A stretch of 64,000 nucleotides of DNA, taken from assembly GCF_949987535.1 (NCBI RefSeq), contig NC_080064.1:42108282-42172281 (forward strand), given 5' to 3'. The stretch is from Balaenoptera acutorostrata. Its lineage: Eukaryota > Chordata > Mammalia > Artiodactyla > Balaenopteridae. Positions within the stretch are counted from its first letter, which is position 1. Every line of letters begins with the position of its first letter. Both the position numbers and the translations under genes were made by a program. The notes beneath the pieces are model-generated. The model did not search any database and was not told the origin of the DNA. It saw only the letters and a program-made list of their open reading frames with translations. Below are positions 1-11,539 of this stretch, one piece after another.

Positions 1-317
1 ACGGTGAATAGAATCTAAAGGATTATTTTTCTTTTCAAGATTACGTGAAAACTAAGAAGATTTTGAAGCCTAATACAAAAGTAGTTGTAATAGGACAAAT
101 AACAGTTTTCTGCTTTTCTAATGTACAGTGATTCAAGATATATAAGAGCACAAACCACTTGAAATCTCACTCCTGTGACGCTTAGAAATGAATTCTAGAT
201 AATATAGCATCAAGGAGTGATACATCTTTATTATTATTGCTAAGGGTTTTTTTCGGAACTCTTTTGAATAAATGCTAAATGAAACATAAGCCACCCATTG
301 GATTAATAACAATGGGT

Positions 318-387
318 GTATCTCCATGCCCCATAATATCGAGAGATCTCATGTATCTCCATGCCTGATAATACTGAGAGATCTTTG
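318..387. repeat. 35-bp imperfect tandem duplication
   Basis: Two adjacent copies starting at 318 and 353 both begin GTATCTCCATGCC and both contain GAGAGATCT. They differ at a few positions. This is a simple local duplication within the intron with no coding meaning. Confidence 0.8.
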
Positions 388-499
388 ACAACCGTTAAGT
401 CAAGGGACTGCAAAGATGGTAGACTTGAGCACTTCTAGGGCCATCTCCTAAACTGGCTTAAAAAATAAATGAAATGTCCCAAGCATCGACATCCACCAG

Positions 500-680
500 T
501 GTTATTCACCTATTCAATCGATAAGCAGTTACTGAGTGTTTTCTACGTGTCATGTCTGTGAGATTCCCATATGGGCTCCACTGAATAAATAAGTAGAGTA
601 AAAGGATGAATGAAGTAGGGCCCCTTCTCTGAAGAGCTCACGATCTATTGTGGGGAGGGAGGGTGAGGGTCAGAGTGGGA
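500..680 (-). repeat. Eroded L2-like LINE fragment
   Basis: The order of motifs matches the reverse complement of an L2 3' end: a TTACTGAGTGTTTTCTACGTG block, then a GAAGAGCTCACGATCTATTG block near 633. Both are diverged, so the family call is tentative. Confidence 0.45.
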
Positions 681-855
681 TACCCTATGAACATATACTT
701 GATTGATAGTATGACAGAGCCTTGCTTTGGGAGTTCTTCATGGTTTTTAGGAGTTGACCTAGGCCTTTCTCTTGGCATATACGTGCCTTAGCCAGTCTAA
801 CTGTTCCCATTAGAAGAAATGCCACAGACATTAGTTTTTGTATTTTGGTTTTTAA

Positions 856-1308
<453 letters not shown>

Positions 1309-1324
1309 ATTTCCCATCCTTACT

Positions 1325-1396
1325 TATTAAAATATATATATAAATATATACGAACAAAACACACGCGCGCACACACACATACACATGCACACACAC
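1325..1396. repeat. TA-rich tract and (CA)n microsatellite in the 3' UTR
   Basis: A run of TATATA-type sequence is followed by an interrupted CA/CG repeat from about 1359 to 1396. It lies right behind the stop codon and so is transcribed. It is likely to vary in length. Confidence 0.85.
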
Positions 1397-2663
1397 AAAA
1401 GAGAGAGAAACAAACTTTTCAAGGCTTATATTCAACCATGGACTTTATAAGCCAGTGTTGCCTAAGTATTAAAACATTGGATTATCCTGAGGTGTACCAG
1501 GAAAGGATTTTATAATGCTTAGAAAAAAAGAAAAAAAACACAAAAAAATACCTTTGATGCATTGAATGTTCTTTCATAGCTGTCGTTGTTGACTATAATA
1601 TACATAGATAGCGACGTGCAGGGATTTTTACCCAGCCAGCTAACTTTACTACCTTCCTTGAAGGTGGGTCTTTTTAAGATGACCATTCGCTCATTTGAAG
1701 AAGAAAAACAAAAAACAAAAAAAAATAATAAAAATAAAACAATTTTTACAAAGTAATGGGATTCAAAGAAAGAAAAAAAAGATTTTTCTTTTTTGTCAAA
1801 ATGTTGATCCAATCAGATTGGTTAAAAAAAAAAAACCCACACAAATTAAAGAGGAATAATAAAAATTGCAAAAATTAAAAAAACTTTTGCAAATTTTTTT
1901 ATTTTTCCTTTTTTCTTTTATATCATGTGAACTAAAACAGTCTTCTGTTAGGGGATGGGGGCGAGGGGGATACCTGATGACATTAACAATTTAATAACAT
2001 TAACGTTGCCAAAGAGGTGGTCTCTTTGCTGAAAATGGGTTTCAAGAAAAATCTATTTTTATAAAATATAAAGAATTTTTACAAGAGAATCTGGATTTGA
2101 GAAAAAAATATTTTGACTGGCTAATTTAGGGGAAATTGACAACTTTGTCGCGTTCATACTGCACTGGTAACTTTTTAGAGATCAAGATGTGTGTTTTAAA
2201 CTGGATTCGTAGACTGTTTTTTGAAGGATGGGCTATAAACAGATGATCTTCATATCTTTTCATAGCATGTAATAATAATTAAAAAATTATTAATTACTAG
2301 GGGAAAGGAGTGTTCATTCTACCCAGGGTACCACAGTTCCCCACAGTCAAAACCCAAAAGCAAGGAGATGAGTTGAAAGACAGTTTTTCTTTAAGTCATC
2401 AGTATGGGATGTCAGCAGAACAAAAATTAAAAAGATTAATTTTTCCTTTTGATCTAAAACTTCCTTAGTTTGAGCAGTAGGTGCTACGAAATTATTTACA
2501 TATCTTAGTATCATAGTTAAATGTAATGTGTTTAGGAGAGGAAAACAAAAACTACATTTGCTTTAAATTCATTAAGGAATTTTCAAATTCACTTTGTAGC
2601 CCATGCTGATAGAATTGGGCTGTGTTGGTACATTTGAAACACTGTTTATGTTGCTTGAAACAC

Positions 2664-2673
2664 TTATTTATTT
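2664..2673 (+). promoter_or_regulatory. AU-rich element nonamer in the 3' UTR
   Basis: TTATTTATTT contains the UUAUUUAUU-type nonamer recognised by ARE-binding proteins, including the ELAV family. It is a single clear copy, so its effect is uncertain. Confidence 0.5.
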
Positions 2674-2796
2674 AATCGCAGATGTGATGATGCCTATGGC
2701 CGAGATCAAATATAGCTAGATTGGCTAGACTACTTATTTGTTTACTTAAACTATGGGAAGAAGCATATTATTGTGTCATTCTGTTGTGTGTGTATG

Positions 2797-2804
2797 TGTA
2801 TATA
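2797..2804 (+). promoter_or_regulatory. Pumilio-type site in the 3' UTR
   Basis: TGTATATA fits the UGUANAUA Pumilio consensus. It sits next to a TA-rich low-complexity tract, so a chance match is possible. Confidence 0.4.
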
Positions 2805-3017
2805 CAATATAAATATATATATATAAAGTTATTTTTTCTTTGGGTTAATTTATTATAAGTTGTAACACTTGGCTAGTTTTGTTTGTATATGTCTTAAAAT
2901 GTTTTCTTATGATATTTAAGTGACAGTTAAAGAGGTATCAAGGTAACTTGTGTAGAACTATTGTTTGATATATTGTCATGTTTGTTGTGAATATTTTTTC
3001 TTACTGCACAGTAGAAA

Positions 3018-3331
3018 AATAAAAACAACTGGGTCTTTATTTTAATGTAATTCAGATTGGGGAAAACAAAACAGAGCTAAGGGAACAAAATGACTGAGGG
3101 AGCATTCTCCCACGTCCAGTGCACTGATCATTTTAGTATATTTGTGCTTTGTACGGTTATATATTTAAAACAAAAACAAAACAAAAAAATACAAGGGTTC
3201 ATGCTCTTCCCTGGGTAATAGAAACAGTTACTCGCTATGCATAATCTAGTTGATAGTTAAATTTGCTATTGCTTTTCTTGTCTTGTTATATACAATCTTT
3301 TCAATACCAGTTTAGTCTTAATGGTAATAAA
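3018..3331 (+). terminator. Candidate proximal poly(A) signals
   Basis: AATAAA hexamers occur at 3018-3023 and 3326-3331 inside the ELAVL4 3' UTR. Either could give a shorter transcript end, but A-rich context makes chance hexamers likely. Confidence 0.35.
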
Positions 3332-3888
3332 ACGTTATGGTTATTTATAACTTGTGCTTATTTTGTGCGTTTTTTTCTCATGCTGAACCCACTAAGTGCA
3401 TGTAGACAGAACTGTTGTTTTCACACTAAAGAGGCAAACTTTGTAGTAGTAGCCGTAGTGGTAGAGAGGTAACGAAAACCACGGCTGCATTATAGACTCC
3501 TCCTTTAAATTTTTTTTCTGTTTTTTTTCCTCTTTTCGGTTTTGAGAAAAAAAACACCAGATTTCAGTTCAGAGAACACTCGTTCAACATTCAGGGAAAC
3601 CTTTTTACATCACCTGCTATGAATGAACTCAGTTTGCTGGCAAAGTTTGATGCATTTGCTAAGCATTAGTGGGAAAGGCATGCCAAAATCTCTTCTCTAT
3701 AAAGTGTTCACTCTTGGGGGGGAAAAAAAAAGGAAAAAAAATCTTAGGACCAGGCAGTTGTATACTTTAGTTATAATGAATGACTTCATGTTAATCTTGC
3801 TAGTTTAGATGATTTCTGAGGGAAAGTATTGTAAATGTTTTTTTTTCATAATCTTGTTGTGTTTGAATTATTTGTACTTTGTCCAGAC

Positions 3889-3894
3889 AATAAA
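3889..3894 (+). terminator. ELAVL4: Distal poly(A) signal of ELAVL4
   Basis: A canonical AATAAA follows a T-rich stretch, with a GTGTGT-type element just downstream (3900-3905). It is the last good hexamer before sequence full of dispersed repeats begins, so I place the end of the transcript shortly after it. Confidence 0.7.
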
Positions 3895-4097
3895 TGAAAG
3901 TGTGTAGAATGGATTTGAGCTTCCCAGATTTTTAAATGTGTTCACTCACACTTTTTTTTCTGTAGCATCTTCAGATTTCCCCAATATTTTTACCATTAAA
4001 CAAACAAACAAAAAAGGTAGAGTAAATTTCTGTTTTGCAACTTAGCCCAGTCTCTCAAAGTCAACTCAGTATTCAAAAGTCATTGCCCTAGTTCCAC

Positions 4098-4241
4098 ACT
4101 ACTAAAGGTATGGTCTCCAACCAGCAGTTAGTGTCATCTGGGAGCTTGTTAAAATGCAGAATCTCTGGCTGAATGCAAATCTATATTTAACCAGCTCCCC
4201 AGGTGAATCACTGGTACCTTAAAGTGTGAGGAGCACTGTCC
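4098..4241. repeat. MER5-like hAT DNA transposon relic
   Basis: Diagnostic order of motifs: TATGGTCTCCAACCAGCAG, then TCATCTGGGAGCTTGTTA, then ATGCAGAATCTCTGG, then CCAGGTGAATCACTGG. This is the familiar MER5A/B (Charlie-related) non-autonomous element, moderately diverged. Confidence 0.75.
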
Positions 4242-4309
4242 TGGTTGATAATGAGCCGACAGATTTGGCATTGTGTTTGGCATTATGATGCACTAGTGTC
4301 TGTTATTCA

Positions 4310-4565
4310 TTTATAAGCACACTTGCGACTTGTGCAGAAGAAAGGGAGTCACTATTTGCGGAGCTTCTATTATGCGTCAGACAGGCTGTGTGGCGCCCTC
4401 TACGTTCTCTCTCTCGGTCCTGCAGCCATCTGGAAGAAGGAGGTAGCACTAGCCTCATTTCACAGATGACAAGACTGAGGCTCAGTGAGATTAACTTGAA
4501 ACAGCTAGCAAATTTCCAGCTGGGATTTGACTCCAAGTCTGATACAACTGCACAGCACCTCAGCA
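4310..4565 (-). repeat. MIR SINE, antisense
   Basis: TTTCACAGATGACAAGACTG followed by GGCTCAGTGAG and then a CAGCTGGGATTTGACTCCAAG block is the reverse complement of the MIR core and 5' region. The open frames here are remnants of this repeat, not genes. Confidence 0.7.
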
Positions 4566-4599
4566 TTGAGATGGCAGAGCTTGCGCAATAGTAAGGAAA

Positions 4600-6960
4600 C
4601 AGACCATCTTGTACTGGAAGTGAAAAGAAAGGTCACCTCTTTATTTAAGCTCATTTTTGCTTAGAAGTGTCAAATATCTGACTTTCTTACCTTTGAATAG
4701 AAACCTTAAACAAGGACTTTTTCATACTGCGTATAAGAACGTGATTTAAGCTCAGCCTAGGGGGAAAAGATTGCCTAAGGTATCATGAAGTCATATTAAA
4801 ATACGCCCTGAACTTTACAGATGAGCTTTTCAGTGATTTCCTGATATGATCATTCATTGATGATCTACTGCCTGTCTTTTTCATCTTCTCACTAATTGAA
4901 AATTCATAATACCCCATAAAACATCACATCACCACCCACAAACTGACACTTGAAGAAGAAATGCCCCCACTGATCCAGATGAAGGAATAGTCAGTCTCTT
5001 CCATTTCTCATTAGCTCCTTTTTTATTATTATATTAAATTACCTCAATGGTTGGGATAATTAAATTCAGGGCAAAGAATAGGATTTAATTAACCAAGCTA
5101 AATATTAAAACTCTAAGTCAGCCTGAACTTTGCATACTTAAAGATTCTCCTTTTAGTTTTGTCTTAAAGACAAGCTGCTATGTTCCTTTTCTGAAGAGAA
5201 ATGGGCATTCAAACTAATTACTACCCCCAGGAATAACAGAGCTTCGCAAATGTGTACATAGGGTCTAAAAATGTTGCTGCCAAACCTATGATAGTTATTA
5301 CCAATCATCACCACCCCTGCTCATTAAAGGTGTCATTTTAGTGCACTGTAAACAAATGGATACTTATTTTGGAATATTGGAAGTTGATGGACTCTTACCA
5401 GTTCATGTAGTTCATTCCCCAGCCTCCAACAGATCTATCCTGAAAGTTTCACAATTAGCTGTAGGTGTTTCAATAGATCTTTAAAGTATCCAAAGAAGGA
5501 CATTCTACATACACTCTCTTGGCAACACTTCCCATCATCAGCACAACTTGTTTGCCTAACATCTAATAAAAAATCCGTCTTGCTGCAAGTGTAAGCCTGT
5601 TACCTCAAATCTCCAGGCAAACATTGTATAGTTTCTGTAGGTGTTTGTAGGAAAGATCTAACAAATCACAAGAATGCAGAGATTATTAAATTTCTTTCAG
5701 GTCCTAGGTACATTATGTTTTGCTTGGATGAAGAATTGCATGCCAGAGAAGGTTGAGGGCATTTACTTAGTGTTATTTCTGTCAAAGTGATAGGACGAGA
5801 AGAGGGCCAAAAACAACATGCTAGTGTCTATAACCACCCCACATCATCACCACCAGCATCAAAACTACTTACATCCACTACCAAAGATCAAGCACTGACC
5901 AAATGATGGTTGCAGCCAGCAGTTTTTATCCACTTGAGTCCTGTTTAAATTTTTTTCATCAAGATTAATCATTATTTATTGAATAAAACATTTAAACCCC
6001 AAAGAATAACATTTAAAAGTACATTTGACACAAAGTCTCTTGGGGCCCCTACTCAGTCAGTATTTGGGTCTGGCTACTTTATCCTTGTCAAAATTCGGCA
6101 TTTAATTGCCTTTTACCGTAGATGATTCAGGAAACTCTCAGTTCTTGAAATTGTTTTGTCCTGACTTTCTGTAGGCACAATGCATTTGTTCCCTAACAGA
6201 CATACACATGCAAACACACAGAGGCAAACATTTGTACAGTTGAATAGGAAATGGGGTTTTCTACTTTCACCTGCAAAGTCAAAAATCAGATCTAACAAGA
6301 CAGCATTAAAAGCAAGAGTGTGATTTCTAAATGGAAGAGCTATTAAAATCTTAATTTGAGGCCATCCTTCCTGGATCCATTCCACAGCCTTAACAAGAGT
6401 TCACAGAACACAGCTGTATAATATCCTTACACCCTTCACTGCCTTTGTTCTACCTGAAAAAGAGAATAATAACAGGAAATTACATTTTATTTCCATGAGC
6501 TAAAATCAAGTTTTAATATTGTCCAAAAATGGCTCGTACTGTTCCTTTATCTTATTAACTTTTTGGCATATTAGGTAATAAGATAATTTCTCATGGTACA
6601 GTATTTATGTTAGAATCATATTTCTCTCTGTGCAGATCACTTACAGAAGTGTCTGTTAACAGGAGAGAATGATGCATAATCGGCACTTAAGATTAAAATA
6701 GACCTGAGAACATAAAAGTGTTCCTTCAATTAAAGGAATAGCATTTCTCCAGTCTCCTCTTTTTTTGTTTCTGCAGCAGGATGAAAACTGGCTTAAAAAT
6801 CACCCAACCCCGGGTTAATTACCAAAAAGCTTCCCTATGCAAGTCCAGCTTGATCTACTAGTAGTTCAAATACAAAGTGGATTCACATGCCACTGCAAGA
6901 TGCCATGTAATTATTTTAAAAAGTTTCCAGCAAAGTCCTCGAGGTTTAAGAAATGGTTTC
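4600..6960. other. AT-rich intergenic DNA without recognisable gene
   Basis: About 2.4 kb with no splice-flanked coding segment, no SINE and no repeat that I can name. Much of it looks single-copy. The part at 4980-5230 has a homeodomain-motif-rich character and is listed separately. Confidence 0.6.
4980..5230. promoter_or_regulatory. Candidate conserved non-coding element
   Basis: A repeat-free, AT-rich block with several homeodomain-like cores: GATAATTAAAT near 5055, TTTAATTAACC near 5085 and CAAACTAATTACT near 5210. These lie within about 160 bases. Composition suggests a conserved element, but conservation cannot be seen from one sequence. Confidence 0.3.
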
Positions 6961-6964
6961 TAGA

Positions 6965-7190
6965 AAGAGCACTAGCATTTATTATCCTTCCAATATGCCA
7001 GACACTATACATTTAGCATTTTGTCCTTCTGCCAACCCAGTGAAGGGTAACATCACCGGTTAACATTGAGCACGAAGAGATTCAGGGAGATTTGGTATCT
7101 TGTGCAAGTGAGTAGGTGGTGAAGACAGAATTCAAACCCAGGCCTATCTGGCCCCAAAGCCCCCGGTTATACCACCCTAGCTATGATCCA
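6965..7190 (-). repeat. MIR SINE, antisense
   Basis: ATTTATTATCCTTCC, AATATGCCAGACACTATAC and TTCAAACCCAGGCCTATCTG appear in the order expected for a reversed MIR. The internal part is diverged. Confidence 0.7.
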
Positions 7191-7589
7191 ATTCTGTCAC
7201 AATTAGAGCTTCATTTCAATTAAAGGTGGAGATGAGTCCTGTTATGTCATGAACAAGGGAAATAACATTAATGCCCTGTGCCTGGGGCTAACCTTCTCCC
7301 CAAATCTTTAATGGAAAAACAGATCCAACAATATTGGTTTACAAGCAAATTGACAAAGAAAAACTAAAAGTAATAGTTTTTAAACACTGTTTGCTCAGCA
7401 GTGCCAAAAAACAAAGATTATTTGTTGGCAGATCTATTTAAACCACCAAAAGTCATTGAGGTAGAAAAGAGTCAAGGATAGGATCAGAAGGTAAGAATGT
7501 TTACAAGCCACCTTAGCTGCCCTTGGAGCTGGCCCTATGAGTCTCCCTACAAATTAAAGCACTGTGTGAACCAGTATTACTGTGGTGGG

Positions 7590-7795
7590 AGCTCCTTCAC
7601 TACCTGTGTTGCCCCCAAATCCTCAAAACAATCCTGGGAGGCACATAACATAATCCCCATTTTACATCTGACAAAACAGACTCAGAGACGTTAAGTATCT
7701 TGCCCAAGGTTGTACAGCAGGTGGCAGAACTGGAATTTACACCCATGCCATCTGGCTCCAATCCACTGTCTTTCCACTAAAGCACACTGACGGCC
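7590..7795 (-). repeat. MIR SINE, antisense
   Basis: CCCCATTTTACATCTGACAA, CTTGCCCAAGGTTGTACAGC and CATCTGGCTCCAATCC match the reverse complement of MIR from its core to near its 5' end. Confidence 0.8.
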
Positions 7796-8349
7796 TTTTA
7801 ATGTGACCACCACCATCAGTTGAACACCCACTTACCTGTGAGGTACAGCAGGGTGGTGGGGGGCAGGGAGAAACCCACCTAAGCCTTGTCTACACTAGAA
7901 TCCTTACCCTGAACATCTGCCACATGCCAGGCACTGAGCTAGGGGCACACAATGAGTAAACATATTCAGCCTTTTTTTTTTTCTTCCACCTATTTTGTGC
8001 ATGACAGTGTGCATTAGGCTATGACAGAAAACAAACAAACAAGAAACAGGAATGGAAGTTTGGGATTCTGTTACAAGGACAAGACATATGAAACAATTAT
8101 TTAGCCATGCCAGATAGTTTCTGTGCTGAAAGGAGACTCACAGGAAATTTTATAAAATCTGTGGGGAGTGAAAGGAGTATTCTGGGGCCCAGAAAGGGAA
8201 GAGAATATGACCTGGAGGTAAGAGGAGAGTTCTGGTGAAAGAAAGTTCTGGGTTTGAATTCCCTGGCAAATTGTTTAATGTCTCTGAGATTCCTGATCAG
8301 AGAAGGAAGGATCAGAGATAAAATACATCAAGTCTCTGGCACTCAGTGA

Positions 8350-9420
8350 AGAATAGTAGGAATTAAACTGTAGCCAGAAAGATTCCCAGAGGAAAAGACC
8401 TTGGACAGGGCCGACTGGCCAGGTTGGTGGATACCCCTGGATGTAAAGAACAGAGAAACCCTCAAGTAAAGGAGGGACAAAATAGTGGGGATGCATGTGG
8501 GAATAAGCTCTTGGAAATCTCACTTGGTCTCATGGCACTTCGGCTGCTTTCGAAATACAATAACTCCAGCTGCACACCAGCAGAGGCTCTGATTGCTCCT
8601 CAGCAAACAGAGAACAAATTGGTCCGTCCTCTGGAGCCTGGCCACTACAGTGACTCAGCCATTTCACTTCCTTACTCCCTGTGGCTCTTCAATGATTTCT
8701 CTTTACCAGAGGTCCACTTGTCCCTGAATAAACAGTTCAAATTCCAGAGAGAGGGACCGGATTGGCCCCGGTTGGTTGGTGTTTACAAGTCGCTGGTACC
8801 ATTAATTCGCCTTCTCACAGCCCAACCTGGTCCAAATAGCTGAAGCCAGGGCTGGGGTCATGTGCTACACAACATGGCCTGCTGGTAAAGAATGGCTTGG
8901 GCAGGGCAGGCAGCTTGAGCAGCTTGTGCAGTACAGTGGGGAGTGGTTGGGCAAGGTAGAGCTAAGACAGGCCTTCCTGGGGTTGGTGAAGGGATGAAGG
9001 CAGGTGCTGAGGAGCTTAGGTAGGCAGCGATGGGCGGGTGGCAGCAGAATAAGAGAAAAAGAGTTGAATTCTCAGGCTGAGGCAGGGGACTTCTTTAGAC
9101 AAGCAGGATGCCAGAAGGCTTTGGAGCAGAGGATGAGGCACTTCCATTCATAAGCAAATACCTGGGAAAAGACTGTTATCCCCAAGTCCTACTCCTCTTG
9201 ACTGTAGGCACAAGAGTCATAAGTTCTGTCTCACCCAAGATGATCCAATCAGACTATTTGTAAAGGGCAGCCCTCCCCAACTTGTCACCCAATTGGTCTT
9301 GGCCTTGCCTGCTTTGTTAGCTATGGAAAGTCCTTGGAAGTCAGTTCAACCTCCTTATTTGAATCCTTCAGAGAAAAGGGGCTTTGGGTTGCCCCCCAAC
9401 CCACCCACCATGTGGATATC
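8350..9420. other. Intergenic DNA without recognisable gene
   Basis: No exon-like segment is visible. The longest open frame here (8424-8843, 139 codons) has no recognisable domain, no neighbouring exon signals and no coding-like composition, so I treat it as chance. Confidence 0.5.
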
Positions 9421-9690
9421 TCATTATCCCAACTCACAGATATTAAGATTCCTCTCCTTAGAATGCCCTGCCCTCTACCACCAGGCCCCATTTCACTCAA
9501 AGCACACACAAACACACATGTACCACCCACGTGGCTAATCCAGCTTGTTCAGCTCCTGATTCACTGCCTCCCGAAAACCTTCCCTGACCCTCAGGCTGGG
9601 TTAGGGATTCCTGGACACTCCCACCTCTCTCTGCTTTCCTGTATCACAACACACTTCACACATCACATCTGTACAGAGGAATCAGACACA
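9420..9690 (+). repeat. L2 LINE 3' region, sense
   Basis: AAAACCTTCCCTGACCCTCA followed by GGCTGGGTTAGG and a CTGTATCACAACACACTTCA block follow the L2 3' UTR order. Borders are approximate. Confidence 0.6.
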
Positions 9691-9725
9691 GTGCTTGCCT
9701 TGGAAGAGCGCAAGTGTAAGCTGAG

Positions 9726-10039
9726 GGCTTCCCTGGTGGTGCAGTGGTTAAGAATCCACCTGCCAATGCAGGGGACACAGGTTCGAGCCCTGGTCCAGGA
9801 AGATCCCACATGCCACGGAGCAACTAAGCCTGTACACCACAACTACTGAGCCTGTGCTCCAGAGCCCGCGAGACACAACTCCTGAAGCCAGGGCACCTGG
9901 AGCCTGTGCTCTGCAACAAGAGGGGCCACCTCAATGAGAAACCTGCACACGGCGATAAAGAGTGGCCCCTGCTCGCCACAGCTGGAGAGAGCCCACATGC
10001 AGCAACAAAGACCCAACACAGCCCCCCCCCCAAAAAAAG
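9726..10039 (+). mobile_element. CHR-type tRNA-derived SINE
   Basis: Starts GGCTTCCCTGGTGGTGCAGT (tRNA-like box A region) with box B GGTTCGAGCCC near 9780 and ends in C9 then A7. A perfect 10-bp target-site duplication, GTAAGCTGAG, lies at 9716-9725 and 10040-10049. This is the longer head form, with an extra CAGAGCCCGCGAGACACAACT segment. Confidence 0.93.
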
Positions 10040-10265
10040 GTAAGCTGAGCATTGCAGGGCGATATCAGAGCCAGAGGGCGTTTGTTTGAGGAGCACAGAG
10101 AAAAGAGCAGTCAATTCTAACTTTGGCAGGGTGGGATGAAATTGAGGTGTAAAAAGAAAGGCATCCTAGAGATGTTTAGGAATCAGCTATATCTTGAAGG
10201 ATGAATCATACTTGGACAGGCAGGCATTGGGGCAAGGTCAGGTGCATCACACTGGGAACCATGGA

Positions 10266-10430
10266 AGTAACCCAGAACCAGGGGTCAGAATCTTCAGCTC
10301 TTCCTCTGACTGACTGTGTGACCTTGGGCAAGTCACTGCACCTCTTTGGGCCTCAATTTCCCAAAGCTTTAAGGAAAGGGTTGGACTGGGTGCTCTCTGA
10401 CAGTCTTGCCCCTGCTTACTCCTAGACTCG
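10266..10430 (+). repeat. MIR SINE, sense
   Basis: CTGACTGTGTGACCTTGGGC, AAGTCACTGCACCTCTTTGG and GCCTCAATTTCCC are the MIR core in sense orientation. Confidence 0.8.
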
Positions 10431-10444
10431 TCTTCCCCTATATT

Positions 10445-10850
10445 TTTTATTGATTCAGCAAATATTCATTGACCACCTACTATATAGCACTGAGAATACA
10501 ATGAGGGGACAAAAGAGATGTTTGTATACAGTAGGGGGTAAGTGTTGTTAAGGTTAAGTGCAGGCTACTCTGACAGTGAGTAACAAGGACACCTGCCCAC
10601 TGAGGACAGGAATGCCCTGATACTGTGGCATTTCAGCTGAGATCTGAAGGATAAGGTGAGTATGTCCCATCCTAGGCAGAGGGTAATAGCCTGGGCAAAG
10701 GCCCAGAGGTGAAGAGGAACGAGGCTCAGCTGAAAGGAGCCCCCAGTGATTCAGCACTGGAGGTGGGGACGGGGCTGGGATGGGAGTGGTAGAAGGGACC
10801 TGATCACCAAGGGCCTCATGAGCCGTGGAAAGACATTGATATTTACCTTA
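10445..10850 (-). repeat. L2 LINE, antisense
   Basis: Begins with GCAAATATTCATTGACCACC and TACTATATAGCACTGAGAAT, then has GAGATCTGAAGGATAAGG and GGCAAAGGCCCAGAGG, matching a reversed L2 3' UTR. A young SINE inserted just after it at 10865. Confidence 0.7.
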
Positions 10851-10864
10851 AGAGTAGTGGGAAG

Positions 10865-11060
10865 GGGGACTTCCTTGGTGGTCCAGTGGGTAAGACTCTG
10901 TGTTCCCAATGGAGGGAGCCCAGGTTCGATCCCTGGTCACGGAACTAGATCCCTATTGCATGCCGCAACTAAGAGTTTGCATACCTCAGCGAAGATCCCA
11001 CATGATACAACTAAGACCCGGCACAGCCAAAATAAATAAATAAATATTAAAAAAAAAAAA
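10865..11060 (+). mobile_element. Short CHR-type SINE
   Basis: Head GGGACTTCCTTGGTGGTCCA, box B GGTTCGATCCC and a (AAATA)n/poly(A) tail. Perfect 15-bp target-site duplication AAGAGTAGTGGGAAG at 10850-10864 and 11061-11075. It is a shorter form than the element at 9726 and lacks much of its tail domain. Confidence 0.93.
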
Positions 11061-11094
11061 AAGAGTAGTGGGAAGTACCTAAATTCCAGCCGAT

Positions 11095-11272
11095 GGATCA
11101 TCTTCTCAAAGCCTCAGTTTACTCATCTATAAAATAGGGATGATAAAGTACCCGCCTTACATGATATTGAGAGGATCAAATGCATTAATATGCATTAAGT
11201 GCTTAAAACACAGCCTGGCAGATAGCAGTAACTAATAAATGTTTCCTTTCATTATTATTATTATCATTATTA
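11095..11272 (+). repeat. MIR SINE, sense, with (ATT)n tail
   Basis: GCCTCAGTTTACTCATCTAT, AAAATAGGGATGATAAAGTA and TTAAGTGCTTAAAACACAGC, then an ATT-rich tail at 11250-11272: core to 3' end of MIR. Confidence 0.85.
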
Positions 11273-11274
11273 TT

Positions 11275-11535
11275 CATCTGGTTAATTCTTACACATTCCT
11301 CAAAGTTCAGCATGGATACTGTCTCTTCTGGAGCTCCCTCCCCACCACCGACCGCCCACACCAGGTTATGTACCACTCCTCTGGCTTCCCAAAGTCCCTG
11401 TTCTTCCCTCTCTCACCCTGCACAGTAATTTGCTATTGACTTCTCTGCCTTTGCCCCTAAACCGTGAGTTCATCAAGGGCAAGGATTGTGCTCTATTTGT
11501 CAGGCACAAGGCTGAGCACAAAAAGAATGAAGGTG
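11275..11535 (+). repeat. L2 LINE 3' region, sense
   Basis: CACATTCCTCAAAGTTCAGC, then TGTCTCTTCTGGAGCTCCCT, then GAGTTCATCAAGGGCAAGGA follow the L2 3' UTR layout. Confidence 0.65.
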
Positions 11536-11539
11536 CTCA

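Larger units (their letters stand above)
1309..3912 (+). other. ELAVL4: ELAVL4 3' untranslated region
   Basis: About 2.6 kb of A/T-rich sequence between the ELAVL4 stop codon and the AATAAA at 3889-3894. It has many T and A runs, a CA repeat near the start, one AU-rich nonamer and one Pumilio-type site. I see no SINE or L2/MIR insertion in it, unlike the downstream DNA, which fits purifying selection on a long regulatory 3' UTR. Upstream AATAAA hexamers at 3018 and 3326 could give shorter forms. The exact cleavage site is inferred. Confidence 0.8.

Noticed and set aside
4388..4410. CTCF-like GGCGCCCTCTA
   Set aside because: Only about half of the CTCF core matches and it lies in a reversed MIR; no second site in convergent orientation found.
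8424..8843. 139-codon forward frame
   Set aside because: No recognisable motif, no exon borders, and stop-free length is within chance for this composition.
9726..9800. tRNA gene
   Set aside because: The box A and box B of the SINE head resemble a tRNA, but no cloverleaf with a proper acceptor stem or anticodon arm is preserved, and the same head recurs 14 times.
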